A stretch of 64,000 nt of DNA from Pseudomonas sihuiensis (GCF_900106015.1 NZ_LT629797.1:496001-560000), one strand, 5' to 3'; counted from the stretch's first letter, positions 18,327-27,082 are shown. The notes: generated by a model not told the origin, from the sequence alone. Program-made: numbers and translations.

Positions 18327-18339
18327 GTTATATCATAAC
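18327..18339. promoter_or_regulatory. Zur-like operator upstream of the TonB receptor
   Basis: GTTATATCATAAC matches the gamma-proteobacterial Zur core GTTATANTATAAC at 12 of 13 positions and is nearly palindromic. It lies in the 331-bp divergent region between the TonB receptor (start 18203) and the diguanylate cyclase gene (18535). The remainder of that region (18204-18326 and 18340-18534) shows no other feature I can name. Confidence 0.65.
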
Positions 18340-18534
18340 AATTCTGGTGCGCTCGACCAGTTCGAAATCAAGCCACAGGGGCCGCAAAGGCTCTGGCTAG
18401 AGCCGTCTCAGATTGAGCAGTCGGCGCAACGGCCGATGCACAGTGGCCTGACCTGCACGAACGATTAGACGCCGGCCAGCTAATGGCGTATCAATATCAG
18501 GCGTCTTCCGCGTTTCTATCCAAACAGAATCACT

Positions 18535-20202
18535 ATGCAGCCCCTGTGTTCGGTCAATGCGCCCAGCAGTGCCAATGATGAGCGGCTCGATGGCTTAGTG
18601 CGCCTGCTTGGCCGGTATTTCGACTCGGCCGCCGTGCTGGTTTCCGGTGCCGGCTTTGCGCGCCATATTTGGGCCAGCCCTGGCCTGAGCGATGTGGCGA
18701 AGATCATCGGCATCAGCGAAACCACGCCCACCACGCTCGTCTGGCCACTACAGGCGCAAACAGGCGCCCGGCTCGGCACGCTGTACCTGCATTTCGACCG
18801 GCCACATACACTCGACGCCAAACAGCGCGAAGCTCTGCTGGATTTCGCCGCCCTGGCCCTCGATCTACTGGCACGCGAGACCGACGAAGCCCTGCAGCGT
18901 CATGAGATCGCCGCCCTGCGCGATAGTGAACGACGCATGGCGCTGGCCATCGCCGGTAGTGGCACCGGTATCTGGGACCGTGACATCAGCAGCGGCGAGA
19001 TTTACTACTCCAGCAGTTGGAAGGCGCTGCTCGGCTATGCCGACCACGAAATCGGCAATCGCATCGAAGAGAGCTATACCCGCGTACATCCAGCCGATCT
19101 CGACTACGTGCGCGCGACCATCCAGGCACACCTGGATCAGCGTACCGATGCCTATGAGGTGGAGCACCGTCTGCGTTGCCGCAACGGCCAGTACAAATGG
19201 GTGTGCAGCCGCGGCAAGGTGGTCGAGCGCGACAAGCATGGCAAACCGCTGCGAATGATCGGCACCACCACCGACATCACTGCCATGCGCCGCCTGTCCG
19301 AGCAGGTACAGCAGACCGCCACCCTGATGACCGACCTGACCAATGAAATCCCCGGCATGGTCTTCCAGGTCCGCCGGCAGAGCGATGGCAAGTACGCCGT
19401 TACCTACGCCAGCGCCGGCGCGCAAGCCATCTGTGGCCTCAGCGCCATGCAACTGATGCAGGACGCTGAGGCGCTGACCGCCATCGTTCACCCGGATGAC
19501 CGCATGGTCTTCATCGATTCCCTGCAGCTATCGGCCGAGGAGTTGACGGACTGGTATCTGGAGTTTCGCGTGCAGGTGCCGGGGCGTGAAGTCGCCTGGT
19601 GCCAGGGTGAAGCCTGCCCGCGCCGCGAAGCAGACGGCAGCGTGATCTGGCATGGCTTCATGACTGATGTGACCGAACGCAAGCAGATCGAGGCCGAGCT
19701 CCAGGCCTTCGCCACAACCGACTTCCTCACCCAGCTCGCCAACCGCAGGCACTTCATGTGTCAGCTCGAGGCAGAGCTGGCGCGCCTGCAACGCAGCCCT
19801 GAACAGAGTGCGGCGATCCTGATGTTCGACCTGGACTACTTCAAGACCATCAACGACCGTTGGGGCCACGATGTCGGCGACCAGGCGCTGCGCCATTTCG
19901 CGGGAATTCTAAGCAGCCAGCTGCGCAAGGCCGACACAGCCGGGCGACTGGGTGGCGAAGAGTTCGCCGTGGTGCTCAGCGATGCGAGTCTGGACAAGGC
20001 CATGCACTTCGCCACGCGCATCCAGAGCGAACTGGCCAGGGCGCCGATCCTGCATGCTGGGGAGCCGATCTTCCTCGCCGTCAGCGTCGGCATCTCATCG
20101 CTCAACGCCAGCGATGCCAGCGTCGAGGCGGCCCTGTCGCGCAGCGATATCGCCCTGTACTGCGCCAAGCGCGGCGGACGAAATCGCATCGAGCATCATT
20201 GA
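18535..20202 (+). CDS. Diguanylate cyclase with PAS/PAC sensors
   Basis: This 555-residue soluble protein probably makes cyclic di-GMP. The N-terminal ~125 residues look GAF-like. Then come a PAS/PAC pair at about 130-260 (GTGIWDRDISSGEIYYSSSW, HPADLDYVRATIQAHL, RMIGTTTDITAMRRL) and a second PAS/PAC at about 275-395, ending in VTERKQIEAELQAFATTD. The C-terminal GGDEF domain has an intact GGEEF at about 473-477 and, five residues before it, the RKAD inhibitory site, so product inhibition is expected. No transmembrane segment is seen. It converges with the DJ-1-like gene 12 bp downstream. Confidence 0.93.
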   Translation: MQPLCSVNAPSSANDERLDGLVRLLGRYFDSAAVLVSGAGFARHIWASPGLSDVAKIIGISETTPTTLVWPLQAQTGARLGTLYLHFDRPHTLDAKQREALLDFAALALDLLARETDEALQRHEIAALRDSERRMALAIAGSGTGIWDRDISSGEIYYSSSWKALLGYADHEIGNRIEESYTRVHPADLDYVRATIQAHLDQRTDAYEVEHRLRCRNGQYKWVCSRGKVVERDKHGKPLRMIGTTTDITAMRRLSEQVQQTATLMTDLTNEIPGMVFQVRRQSDGKYAVTYASAGAQAICGLSAMQLMQDAEALTAIVHPDDRMVFIDSLQLSAEELTDWYLEFRVQVPGREVAWCQGEACPRREADGSVIWHGFMTDVTERKQIEAELQAFATTDFLTQLANRRHFMCQLEAELARLQRSPEQSAAILMFDLDYFKTINDRWGHDVGDQALRHFAGILSSQLRKADTAGRLGGEEFAVVLSDASLDKAMHFATRIQSELARAPILHAGEPIFLAVSVGISSLNASDASVEAALSRSDIALYCAKRGGRNRIEHH

Positions 20203-20214
20203 CGGCAGGCTGGC

Positions 20215-20775
20215 TCAGGCCGCCAGCAACGCCTGGCTGATGGCCTCGTTGAAGGCAGGAATATCGTCGGGGTTGCGCGAGGTGATCAGCGTCCAGTTCT
20301 GCCCTGGGCAAACTTGCACCTCGGCGTCTACCCAGCTCGCACCGGCGTTGGCCAGATCCAGGCGCACGCTGGCATACGACGTCAGCACCATGCCCGGCAC
20401 CACGCCAGCATCGATCAGCAGCCAGGGGCCATGGCAGATCGCCGCGACCGTCTTGCCGGCGTCACGAAACTCCCGCACCAGGCGCTGCGCGTCCTCATCC
20501 TGGCGCAGGTTGTCGGCGTTCACCGTACCGCCGGGGATCACCAGCAGATCGTAGTCCGCCGCGCCCACTCCCTTGAGCTGGGTGTCGGATTGCACGCTGA
20601 CGTCCTTCTTGCTGTCCTTCAGCCAGGTTTCGGCCTCGCCGCCCTTGACGCTGGCGTGAGTGACGCTGGCGCCCTGATCCTTCAACGCCTGCATCGGCTT
20701 GAGCAGCTCGTCGCGCTCGATGCCCGTGTTGGCGGTGATGAACAGCACCTTCTTGCCTTGCAGATTCGAACTCAT
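20215..20775 (-). CDS. DJ-1/PfpI family protein (YhbO/YraA-like type 1 glutamine amidotransferase fold)
   Basis: The 186-residue protein has the conserved glutamate in the first part of the fold (NTGIERDELLKPM) and the nucleophile elbow AAICHGPWLLIDAG with its cysteine; QVCPGQNWTLITSRNPDDIPAF near the C-terminus is typical of the PfpI/YhbO branch. Characterised members act as stress-linked deglycases or glyoxalases or as peptidases; which applies here is open. Start 20775 (MSSN) has GGAGGT upstream, and the open frame before it is untranslated. Confidence 0.92.
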   Translation of the reverse strand: MSSNLQGKKVLFITANTGIERDELLKPMQALKDQGASVTHASVKGGEAETWLKDSKKDVSVQSDTQLKGVGAADYDLLVIPGGTVNADNLRQDEDAQRLVREFRDAGKTVAAICHGPWLLIDAGVVPGMVLTSYASVRLDLANAGASWVDAEVQVCPGQNWTLITSRNPDDIPAFNEAISQALLAA

Positions 20776-20922
20776 GATCGATACCTCCGCTGATGCGCCG
20801 CACGGGGCGCAGTGAATGGTCGCGTTGGCGAACGCGGCATGTATCAGGATTGAAAGGTGCAAGAAGCAGAAGTTCGACTTGATTGGCGGGCGATGGCCGC
20901 CATCAGGCCCGTCTCGGCCGGC

Positions 20923-21468
20923 TCACAGATTCGCCGAGGGCAACTGCAACCAGACCGAGAACACGCCAAGCACACTCCAGAAAACGATGAACAGCCAGGG
21001 CGAGCGCAGAAAGAACAACAGCGATTTATAGGTGCTCTCCCGGCTGGCCTCCTTCTCGCTGAACAGTGATGAGTCGTCATAGGCATGGCCGAACTCGGGA
21101 TCGCTGCGCAGCAGCTGCTCCTGCTTGTAGTGCCAGTGCTCGATGATCGTCGCGGAGGCCCTGATCCCCGGCCAGGCGTGTAGTGAACTGATGATGCCCA
21201 GCAGCGTGAACAGCGCCGGAACCACCAGAGTGAATAGCGCCCCCCAGTTTTCATTCAGGTTGGCCATGGACGATGCATAGGCGATCACCAGAAACGACTG
21301 CGCCGTTAGATACGAGTTGGTGCGCCCGGCCAGCAGGCTGGTTTCGTACTGAATTTCCCGCCGATAGAAATCGAGCCGCTCCTTCGGTGTGCCGAATATC
21401 AGCAACTCCGCCTGCTGCTCACTATGCAGATCGTGTAATTCGGAGGTAATGATTCGGGCGCGTTTCAT
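20923..21468 (-). CDS. Hypothetical membrane protein
   Basis: This 181-residue protein has a charged N-terminal half (TPKERLDFYRREIQYETSLL). Three hydrophobic segments are roughly AQSFLVIAYASSMANL, LFTLVVPALFTLLGIISSL and PWLFIVFWSVLGVFSVWLQL, with a charged HWHYKQEQLLRSDPEF stretch between the last two. The start at 21468 is the first that precedes convincing sequence, but the ribosome site is weak. I do not recognise the family and the neighbours give no functional hint. Confidence 0.6.
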   Translation of the reverse strand: MKRARIITSELHDLHSEQQAELLIFGTPKERLDFYRREIQYETSLLAGRTNSYLTAQSFLVIAYASSMANLNENWGALFTLVVPALFTLLGIISSLHAWPGIRASATIIEHWHYKQEQLLRSDPEFGHAYDDSSLFSEKEASRESTYKSLLFFLRSPWLFIVFWSVLGVFSVWLQLPSANL

Positions 21469-21641
21469 GGGCTGTGCTCGACTGTCAGTTGGGCCTGCCC
21501 GGCAGACGAGCAGCCGCGTGGGGGGCTGACGAGTTAGACCGCGAGCCCTCCAGTCATTCACTGTTTTTATCGGGCCGGCATGCCACGCACGCAGCGTGAC
21601 AGCCCAGCCGCCACCATGGCGTACGCCACCTCAGAGCTGAA

Positions 21642-21725
21642 CTGCCGCACAGCGATAGTGGGCTTTACCGCGCCGAGCGCAGCGGGCGCAATCGCATCGA
21701 GCATTGTTGGCGGGGCAGGCTTGAT
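21642..21725 (+). pseudogene. Ghost of a GGDEF gene 3' end
   Basis: Read in one frame, this stretch encodes SDSGLYRAERSGRNRIEHC, the typical C-terminus of a GGDEF domain (ADxALYRAKRxGRNR). It aligns without gaps at the DNA level to the last part of the diguanylate cyclase gene at 20134-20214, with many substitutions. There is no start, no upstream GGDEF sequence and no stop at the expected place, so it is a decayed remnant. It occupies the middle of the 384-bp gap 21469-21852; nothing else was found there. Confidence 0.6.
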
Positions 21726-21852
21726 CACCTGCCAGAGACACGCGTCACAGCTAGCGCCGGCCGCGTAAAAACGGCGGGCAGTTGCGCTGGACGCATGGCG
21801 CCATGCTGACTAACGTGGTTGCCCCATTCGAACCACCACAGGAAATCGTCAT

Positions 21853-22152
21853 ATGGACGTGCAATGCAATTCCCTTGAAGAGGTGCGCGAGCGCATCGAC
21901 CAGATCGACCGCGCCATGGTCGACCTCATCGCTCAACGCGGCGGTTTCGTCGCCCAGGCGGCGCGCTTCAAGAAAGACAGTGCAGACGTTCGAGCCCCTG
22001 CGCGCGTCGAGCAGGTCATCGCCAAGGTGCGCGCACTGGCCGATGAGCGTGGCGCCTCGGCAGCGGTTGTGGAGCAGGTTTACCGCACGATGATCGCCGC
22101 ATTCATCGAGGAAGAACTGCGTACCCATGCCGCCTTGAGCGCAGATGCCTGA
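21853..22152 (+). CDS. Monofunctional AroQ-type chorismate mutase
   Basis: The 99-residue all-helical protein begins SLEEVRERIDQIDRAMVDLIAQR and continues FVAQAARFKKD and VRAPARVEQV, the AroQ pattern with the active-site arginine of helix 1, the second arginine and the lysine of helix 2. It would rearrange chorismate to prephenate. The related isochorismate-pyruvate lyase PchB shares the fold, so a lyase activity cannot be excluded. No signal peptide is present, so it is cytosolic. AGGAAA lies eight bases before the ATG. It stands alone between a GGDEF ghost and a convergent LysE gene. Confidence 0.85.
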   Translation: MDVQCNSLEEVRERIDQIDRAMVDLIAQRGGFVAQAARFKKDSADVRAPARVEQVIAKVRALADERGASAAVVEQVYRTMIAAFIEEELRTHAALSADA

Positions 22153-22176
22153 ACGGCAACAGCCCTGACGTTGAGC

Positions 22177-22803
22177 CTAACGCTGGCTCAGCGTCGCCAC
22201 CGATACGCCGGAGGCCACGAAGGTCATCCCGGCGCCCAGGTTCAACCCCTTCACCACCCGCGGCCGCGCCTGCAGATAGCGCGACAGCGAGGTAGCGAAC
22301 ACGCCCATCAGCGCGAAGCCTACTGCCGTCAGCACTGCGAACCACAGGCCGTAAACCAGCATCTGCGTGCTCACCGAGCCGCGCTGCGGATCGACGAACT
22401 GCGGGATGAACGCCAGCACGAAAAAGCCCGGCTTGGGGTTGAGTGCGGCAGACAGAAAACCGGTGAGAAAGATGCTCGGCAGCGACTGCCGGGTGACGGA
22501 GCGAAAGCTGATCAGATTGCGCGTGCGCAGCACCTTGATGCCCAGCCAGAGCAGATAACCAGCGCCGATGCACTTGATCAGCCAGAACGCCAGCTCCGAG
22601 GTCTGCATCAGCAACGTCAGCCCCAGCGACGCCGCCAACACGTGAAACAGAATCCCGGTGCCCGACGCCATACCTGAAACGATGGCGGCCAAGCGGCCCT
22701 GGCCGAGCCCGCGCGCCACCGCCAGCAGATTGTCAGGGCCGGGAGCCAGCACCAGCAGAATGCAGGCGCCCGTATAAGCCAGCCAGGTATCGATAGGGAA
22801 CAT
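22177..22803 (-). CDS. LysE/RhtB family amino-acid exporter
   Basis: This is a 208-residue inner-membrane protein with about six helices. The family signature APGPDNLLAVARGLGQGRLA is near residue 20, and a second typical motif, GFLSAALNPKPGFFVLAFIPQFVD, is in the middle. It is predicted to export an amino acid or derivative. Start 22803 has GGAGGTGTGC directly upstream. It is convergent with the chorismate mutase gene. Confidence 0.9.
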   Translation of the reverse strand: MFPIDTWLAYTGACILLVLAPGPDNLLAVARGLGQGRLAAIVSGMASGTGILFHVLAASLGLTLLMQTSELAFWLIKCIGAGYLLWLGIKVLRTRNLISFRSVTRQSLPSIFLTGFLSAALNPKPGFFVLAFIPQFVDPQRGSVSTQMLVYGLWFAVLTAVGFALMGVFATSLSRYLQARPRVVKGLNLGAGMTFVASGVSVATLSQR

Positions 22804-23199
22804 GCACACCTCCATGCCGAAATGAACGAGGGCTCCGCCCCCAGGGACGGCCGACACTAACGCAGCGTAATTGGCCGGTGCAAACCATCGCGGCCGGAAA
22901 TGCGACACAACTGCCGAACGGTAAATACAGAGGGATACCACTCGCTGCATATGAACGAAAGGCCTCTCTGTAGCAAGTGACGACTCAAATACAGGCCTCC
23001 AGCCTAAAGCCGTCACTCCGTGCGCCTGGCCTGATGTTCACCGCCAAGCGGTGAACATTGGTGCTGATGGATGCGGATGGGGAACCCCAGCTTTCGACTA
23101 TGGCGCTACCGTGCTTTGAATACTCGTTTATCACGCCCTGTCACGGGATTGACCGTGCAGCTTGGGGAGGTCAGGACAAGTTTGTTAGTGGCTGCTATC
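22804..23199. other. Gene-free stretch between lysE and the IS element
   Basis: No credible reading frame was seen on either strand. The one structured element is a perfect inverted repeat at 23035-23057 (TGTTCACCGC-CAA-GCGGTGAACA), with no T-run after it. Its right part directly abuts the IS1182-type insertion. Confidence 0.5.
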
Positions 23200-24814
23200 G
23201 GCCGACTCTGTTGAAAAAGTAGCTGTCACCCCATGCCGTTGGCAAAATTGCTCTGTCAGCGAGCGTGGGGGCAAACAGCATGATGGGACAGTTACCGGGA
23301 GGACAGCATCGCCTGTTCTACTCGTTCAACCTGGAAGATCACGTCCCAGCCCAGCATCTCCTGCGTAGCATCGATCAGTGCCTGGATCTCAGTGATCTGC
23401 GCGCCTACCTGGCGGATTTCTATAGCCCCATCGGGCGACCCTCGATTGACCCGGAATTAATGGTGCGCATGCTGGTCGTTGGCTACTGCTATGGCATCCG
23501 TTCCGAGCGGCGATTGTGCGAAGAGGTGCACCTGAACTTGGCCTATCGCTGGTTCTGCCGGTTGGGTCTGGAAGACGAAGTACCCAATCACTCCACCTTC
23601 TCAAAGAATCGCCATGGACGTTTCCGCGACAGCGATCTGTTCCGCTGGTTGTTCAATGAAGTGCTGCGCCGCTGCATGGCGACCGGACTGGTCAAAGGCG
23701 AAGGCTTCGCTGTGGACGCCAGCATCATCAAGGCCGACGCTAGCCGCCAACGTGGCGTGGCGGGTGATGAGGTCGATTGGAACGATCCAAAGCTCAGCAG
23801 CCGCGCAGTGCGCGAGTACCTCGAAGCCCTTGATGAAGAGGCGCTGGCAGAAACTCTTCCCAAGAAAATTTCGCTCACCGATCCTCTGTCCCGTTGGACA
23901 GCAGCGCCAGGTGGGCCGGCCTTTTTTGCCTACTCCACGAATTACCTGATCGACACTGAGCACGGTGTGATCATGGACGTGGAAGCTACCCCGGCGCACC
24001 GTACCGCCGAAGTCGATTCGACCAGGACGATGGTCGAACGTGTCGAAGCGCAGTTCGATCTCACACCGGAACGCCTTATCGGCGATACCGCTTATGGCAC
24101 CGCCCCGATGCTGGCCTGGATGGTCGAAGAAAAGGACATCGAGCCGCATGTGCCGGTGTGGGACAAGACCGAGCGCAAGGACGACAGCCTCTCCAGTAAC
24201 GACTTTCACTGGAATCAGGAAGCCAATGAATACCGCTGCCCAGCCGGTAAACCACTACGCAGTGAATGGCGCGCCTTCACCCATAAAAGATCGCGGGTGA
24301 CCAAGGCCAACACCATCATTTATCGCTCCAGCCAAACCGACTGCGCCACCTGCCCGTTGAAAGCGAAATGCTGTCCCAACACGCCAAGTCGGAAGATCGT
24401 CCGCAGCATCCATGAGGCTGCCCGCGACGTGGCTCGACGCATCGCCAAGACACCGGAGTACCTCGTCTCTCGCTGCGAACGAAAGAAGGTGGAGATGCTT
24501 TTCGCCCACCTCAAACGGATCATGAAACTCGACCGTTTACGACTGCGTGGCCTGACAGGTGCCACTGACGAATTCACTTTGGCGGCGACGGTGCAGAACC
24601 TGCGACGCATGGCCAAGCTTTTGCCTCAAGGGCCACCATTAACGGGATAGGTACGCCTGCTGCAAGCAGAAACCCTCAAATTACCCCCCAAACCTGAGCA
24701 AGGACGCTCAGCGAAACGCCGGAAGACAACTTGAAGTGGCTTGCAGCCACTTCGACAGCAGGCACACTTGATCGGCAGGCTGCCGCTGAAGCTACTTTTT
24801 CAACAGAATCGGCC
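23200..24814 (+). mobile_element. IS1182-family insertion sequence, apparently intact
   Basis: The element is bounded by near-perfect inverted repeats: GGCCGACTCTGTTGAAAAAG at 23200, and its complement with one change (GATTCT) ending at 24814; the match extends 25 bp to AGCT. Both ends merge with the palindrome TCGGCCGA, so the exact junction and target duplication (for example GGCC) are ambiguous. One intact transposase gene fills the interior. The 140 bp after the transposase stop are non-coding. Confidence 0.9.
23280..24650 (+). CDS. IS1182-family transposase
   Basis: This 456-residue DDE transposase starts MMGQLPGGQHRLFYSFNLEDHVP. It shows the N-terminal DUF772 region (RPSIDPELMVRMLVVGYCYGIRSERRLCEEVHLNLAYRWFCRLG), the catalytic-core segments VDASIIKADASRQRG and LIGDTAYGTAPML, and the C-terminal CPLKAKCCPN cysteine cluster and VEMLFAHLKRIMKLDRLRLRGL with the late glutamate region. 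ATG 23280 was chosen; a GTG at 23265 is also possible. No frameshift or stop was seen, so the element may be active. Confidence 0.92.
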   Translation: MMGQLPGGQHRLFYSFNLEDHVPAQHLLRSIDQCLDLSDLRAYLADFYSPIGRPSIDPELMVRMLVVGYCYGIRSERRLCEEVHLNLAYRWFCRLGLEDEVPNHSTFSKNRHGRFRDSDLFRWLFNEVLRRCMATGLVKGEGFAVDASIIKADASRQRGVAGDEVDWNDPKLSSRAVREYLEALDEEALAETLPKKISLTDPLSRWTAAPGGPAFFAYSTNYLIDTEHGVIMDVEATPAHRTAEVDSTRTMVERVEAQFDLTPERLIGDTAYGTAPMLAWMVEEKDIEPHVPVWDKTERKDDSLSSNDFHWNQEANEYRCPAGKPLRSEWRAFTHKRSRVTKANTIIYRSSQTDCATCPLKAKCCPNTPSRKIVRSIHEAARDVARRIAKTPEYLVSRCERKKVEMLFAHLKRIMKLDRLRLRGLTGATDEFTLAATVQNLRRMAKLLPQGPPLTG

Positions 24815-24882
24815 GAAAGTAGTCTGATCACGACACAGTCTTCATAGCTCCAGTTCACGTGGAATACAGCTCAGCCCTTGCA

Positions 24883-25155
24883 TTACTCGCTGGCGAGCCG
24901 CGCACAAATCATCGGTGCTGCGGCATGCAGGCAGGAGTAGTGAGAAAGCCCCTCCATCCGCTCGACGCGCGCGTTGCTTGGGAAGCGTTCGGCCAGATAC
25001 TCCGACATACCGAAAGGCGACCAATTGTCCGCCGTGCCATGCCACAGGCAGATATCCACTTCGCTGGCGAAGACGTGGGCAGACCAGGGCTGGAAGTTAG
25101 GGCGAACTGCCGCATTGCCTTGTGAATTCGAGCGCCTGTGTGAGTCTCGCTTGGC
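24883..25155 (-). pseudogene. C-terminal remnant of an alpha/beta-hydrolase
   Basis: The minus-strand frame ending at 24883 reads DICLWHGTADNWSPFGMSEY, then LAERFPSNARVERMEGLSHY and SCLHAAAPMICARLASE. This is the C-terminal part of an alpha/beta-hydrolase, with the acid-loop HGTADNW and the catalytic-histidine region GLSHYSCL. There is no start or nucleophile region: the frame runs back directly into the stop codon of the AI-2E-type transporter gene. It lies between that gene and the IS1182 element. The 68 bp between its stop and the IS hold nothing recognisable. Confidence 0.75.
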
Positions 25156-26241
25156 TTACTGCGGCAACCTGACCTTCTTCTTCGCCCCGAACAGATTCCA
25201 GCTGGCTACGAACAGCGCCGCCACCAGCGGGCCGATCACGAAGCCGTTGAGGCCCAGCAGGGCCAGGCCGCCGAGGGTGGAGATGAGGATCAGGTAGTCG
25301 GGCATACGGGTGTCCTTGCCGACCAGGATGGGGCGCAGGATATTGTCTACCAGGCCGATCACCAGCACGCCGAAGGCGGTGAGGATGATGCCTTGCACCA
25401 GGCTGCCGCTGAGCATCAGGTAAATGGCCACAGGCGCCCAGATGATGCCGGCGCCGGCGGCCGGTAGCAGTGACAGAAAGGCCATCAGCACGCCCCACAG
25501 CAGCGGGCTGTAGATGCCCAGCGCCCAGAAGATGAAGCCACCGAGTGCGCCCTGTACGGCGGCGACTACCACGTTGCCTTTTACCGTGGCGCGCACCACG
25601 CGGGTGAACTTGATCTGCAAACGCCGTTTGGTGGTGTCGGCCAGCGGGATGGCGGTGCGGATTCTATGCACCAGATCCTTGCCGTCACGCAGCAGGAAGA
25701 ACAGCAGGTACAGCATCACGAAAAAGCCGATGAAGAACTCGAAGGTGCCCTGGCCGATGGCGAATACCTTGGTGGCCAGGTATTGGCTGCCGGCCATGGC
25801 GCCGTTGGAGATCTGTTCGCGTAGGCCTTCGAGGTTGTTCATGCCGACACGGTCGAGCTGTTCCTGTATCGATGGCGGCAGCATCTGGATGAAGCTGGTG
25901 ACGTAGGCGCCGGTATCCAGCTCGCCCGATTCGAGCTTCTGGTACAGGGCGGTGCCTTCGGCCACCACGGCGGAGGTGATGAAGATCACCGGCAGAATCG
26001 CCACCAGCAGGCAGATGATAAGCGTCAGCAGGGCGGCCAGGTTGCCTCGGCCACCAGTGCGTCGCAGCAGGCGCTCCTGCAGCGGTGCGAACACCACGGC
26101 CAAGACCATGGCCCAGAACACCGCGCCATAGAACGGCAACAGTATCCAGAAGAAGGCGATGGTCACCAGTACGAGCAGGAGGATGAAGGCTTTCTGTTCG
26201 AAGGTCGGGCTCTGCATATCGGGTTCGCTTGGAAGGGACAT
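25156..26241 (-). CDS. AI-2E family transporter (DUF20 permease)
   Basis: This is a 361-residue inner-membrane protein with about seven to eight helices, beginning with paired segments FILLLVLVTIAFFWILLPF and GAVFWAMVLAVVFAPL. It has a mid-protein periplasmic-type helical region and the family-typical GVLMAFLSLLPAAGAGIIWAPVAIYL and LVIGLVDNILRPILVGKDTRMPDYLILISTLGGL. Members export diverse small molecules or act as Na+/H+ antiporters; the TqsA link to AI-2 does not define this one. Start 26241 (MSLPSEPD) was preferred; 26217 is an alternative. The stop is followed in the same frame by the hydrolase remnant. Confidence 0.88.
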   Translation of the reverse strand: MSLPSEPDMQSPTFEQKAFILLLVLVTIAFFWILLPFYGAVFWAMVLAVVFAPLQERLLRRTGGRGNLAALLTLIICLLVAILPVIFITSAVVAEGTALYQKLESGELDTGAYVTSFIQMLPPSIQEQLDRVGMNNLEGLREQISNGAMAGSQYLATKVFAIGQGTFEFFIGFFVMLYLLFFLLRDGKDLVHRIRTAIPLADTTKRRLQIKFTRVVRATVKGNVVVAAVQGALGGFIFWALGIYSPLLWGVLMAFLSLLPAAGAGIIWAPVAIYLMLSGSLVQGIILTAFGVLVIGLVDNILRPILVGKDTRMPDYLILISTLGGLALLGLNGFVIGPLVAALFVASWNLFGAKKKVRLPQ

Positions 26242-26371
26242 GCCACTTAGTCCCCTGATGTTCTGGCAAAGTGCCGACAAAGTTGGACCGGGCTTGTAGT
26301 CGCGCGCTGGGGGATTGACAGCTCTGGGATACTGGAAGGCGTGAGGACGATCATTCGACGGAGGCATGGCC

Positions 26372-27076
26372 ATGCGTGATGAGGAAATCAAGGCGCTGTT
26401 CGACCAGCAGGCGGCGGGCTACGACAAGCAATGGGCGGGAATGGCGCCGATTCGTGAGGCGCTGTATTTGCTGCTCGATGCGCTGTTCATCGACCTGCCG
26501 GCCGACGCGCGGATACTCTGCGTGGGCACCGGCACGGGGGCGGAAATCGCGCACCTGGCCGAGCGCTTTCCGGGCTGGCGCTTCAACGCGCTCGACCCGT
26601 CCGGGGCGATGCTCAAGCTGTGCCGTCAGCGAGCGGAGCACGGCGGCTTTGCCCAGCGCTGCGACTTTCACGAGGGCTATCTGGATACGCTGGCGCCTGA
26701 GGCGGCCTACGACGGCGCTACCTGTTTTCTGGTGTCGCAGTTTCTGCTCGAACCCGCGGTGCGTACCGCGTTCTTCGGCCAGATTGCGCAGCGCCTGAAA
26801 CCCGGCGGGCTGCTGGCCAGTGTCGACCTGGCGGCGGATATCCAGTCGCCGGACTATGAGGTATTGCTGCCTGGCTGGATGACGCTGATGGCCGCGGCCG
26901 GGGTCGATGCGCAGATGCTGGAGCGCGCGCGGGCAGCCTACGCCCGAGATGTGGCGGTGCTACCGGCGCAGCAGGTGGCTGGCATCATCCAGGCTGCCGG
27001 TTTCGACGCGCCGGTGCAGTTCTTCCAGGCCGGGCTGATGCACGGCTGGGTAAGCCGGCGCGCAGCCGATGCTTGA
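26372..27076 (+). CDS. Class I SAM-dependent methyltransferase
   Basis: The 234-residue protein shows SAM motif I ILCVGTGTGAEIAHLAERF, motif II around FNALDPSGAML, and a later motif with LKPGGLLASVDLAAD, the Methyltransf_11/25 layout. The substrate is unknown. Start 26372 (MRDEEIK) lies seven bases after GGAGG; the ATG two codons earlier is too close to that site. It is divergent from the AI-2E-type gene and convergent with the GFA gene. Confidence 0.88.
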   Translation: MRDEEIKALFDQQAAGYDKQWAGMAPIREALYLLLDALFIDLPADARILCVGTGTGAEIAHLAERFPGWRFNALDPSGAMLKLCRQRAEHGGFAQRCDFHEGYLDTLAPEAAYDGATCFLVSQFLLEPAVRTAFFGQIAQRLKPGGLLASVDLAADIQSPDYEVLLPGWMTLMAAAGVDAQMLERARAAYARDVAVLPAQQVAGIIQAAGFDAPVQFFQAGLMHGWVSRRAADA

Positions 27077-27082
27077 ATGGTT

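Noticed and set aside
23035..23057. Integron attC site or terminator at the perfect palindrome
   Set aside because: There is no attC core motif, no integron gene and no T-run, so it is kept only as an unexplained inverted repeat.
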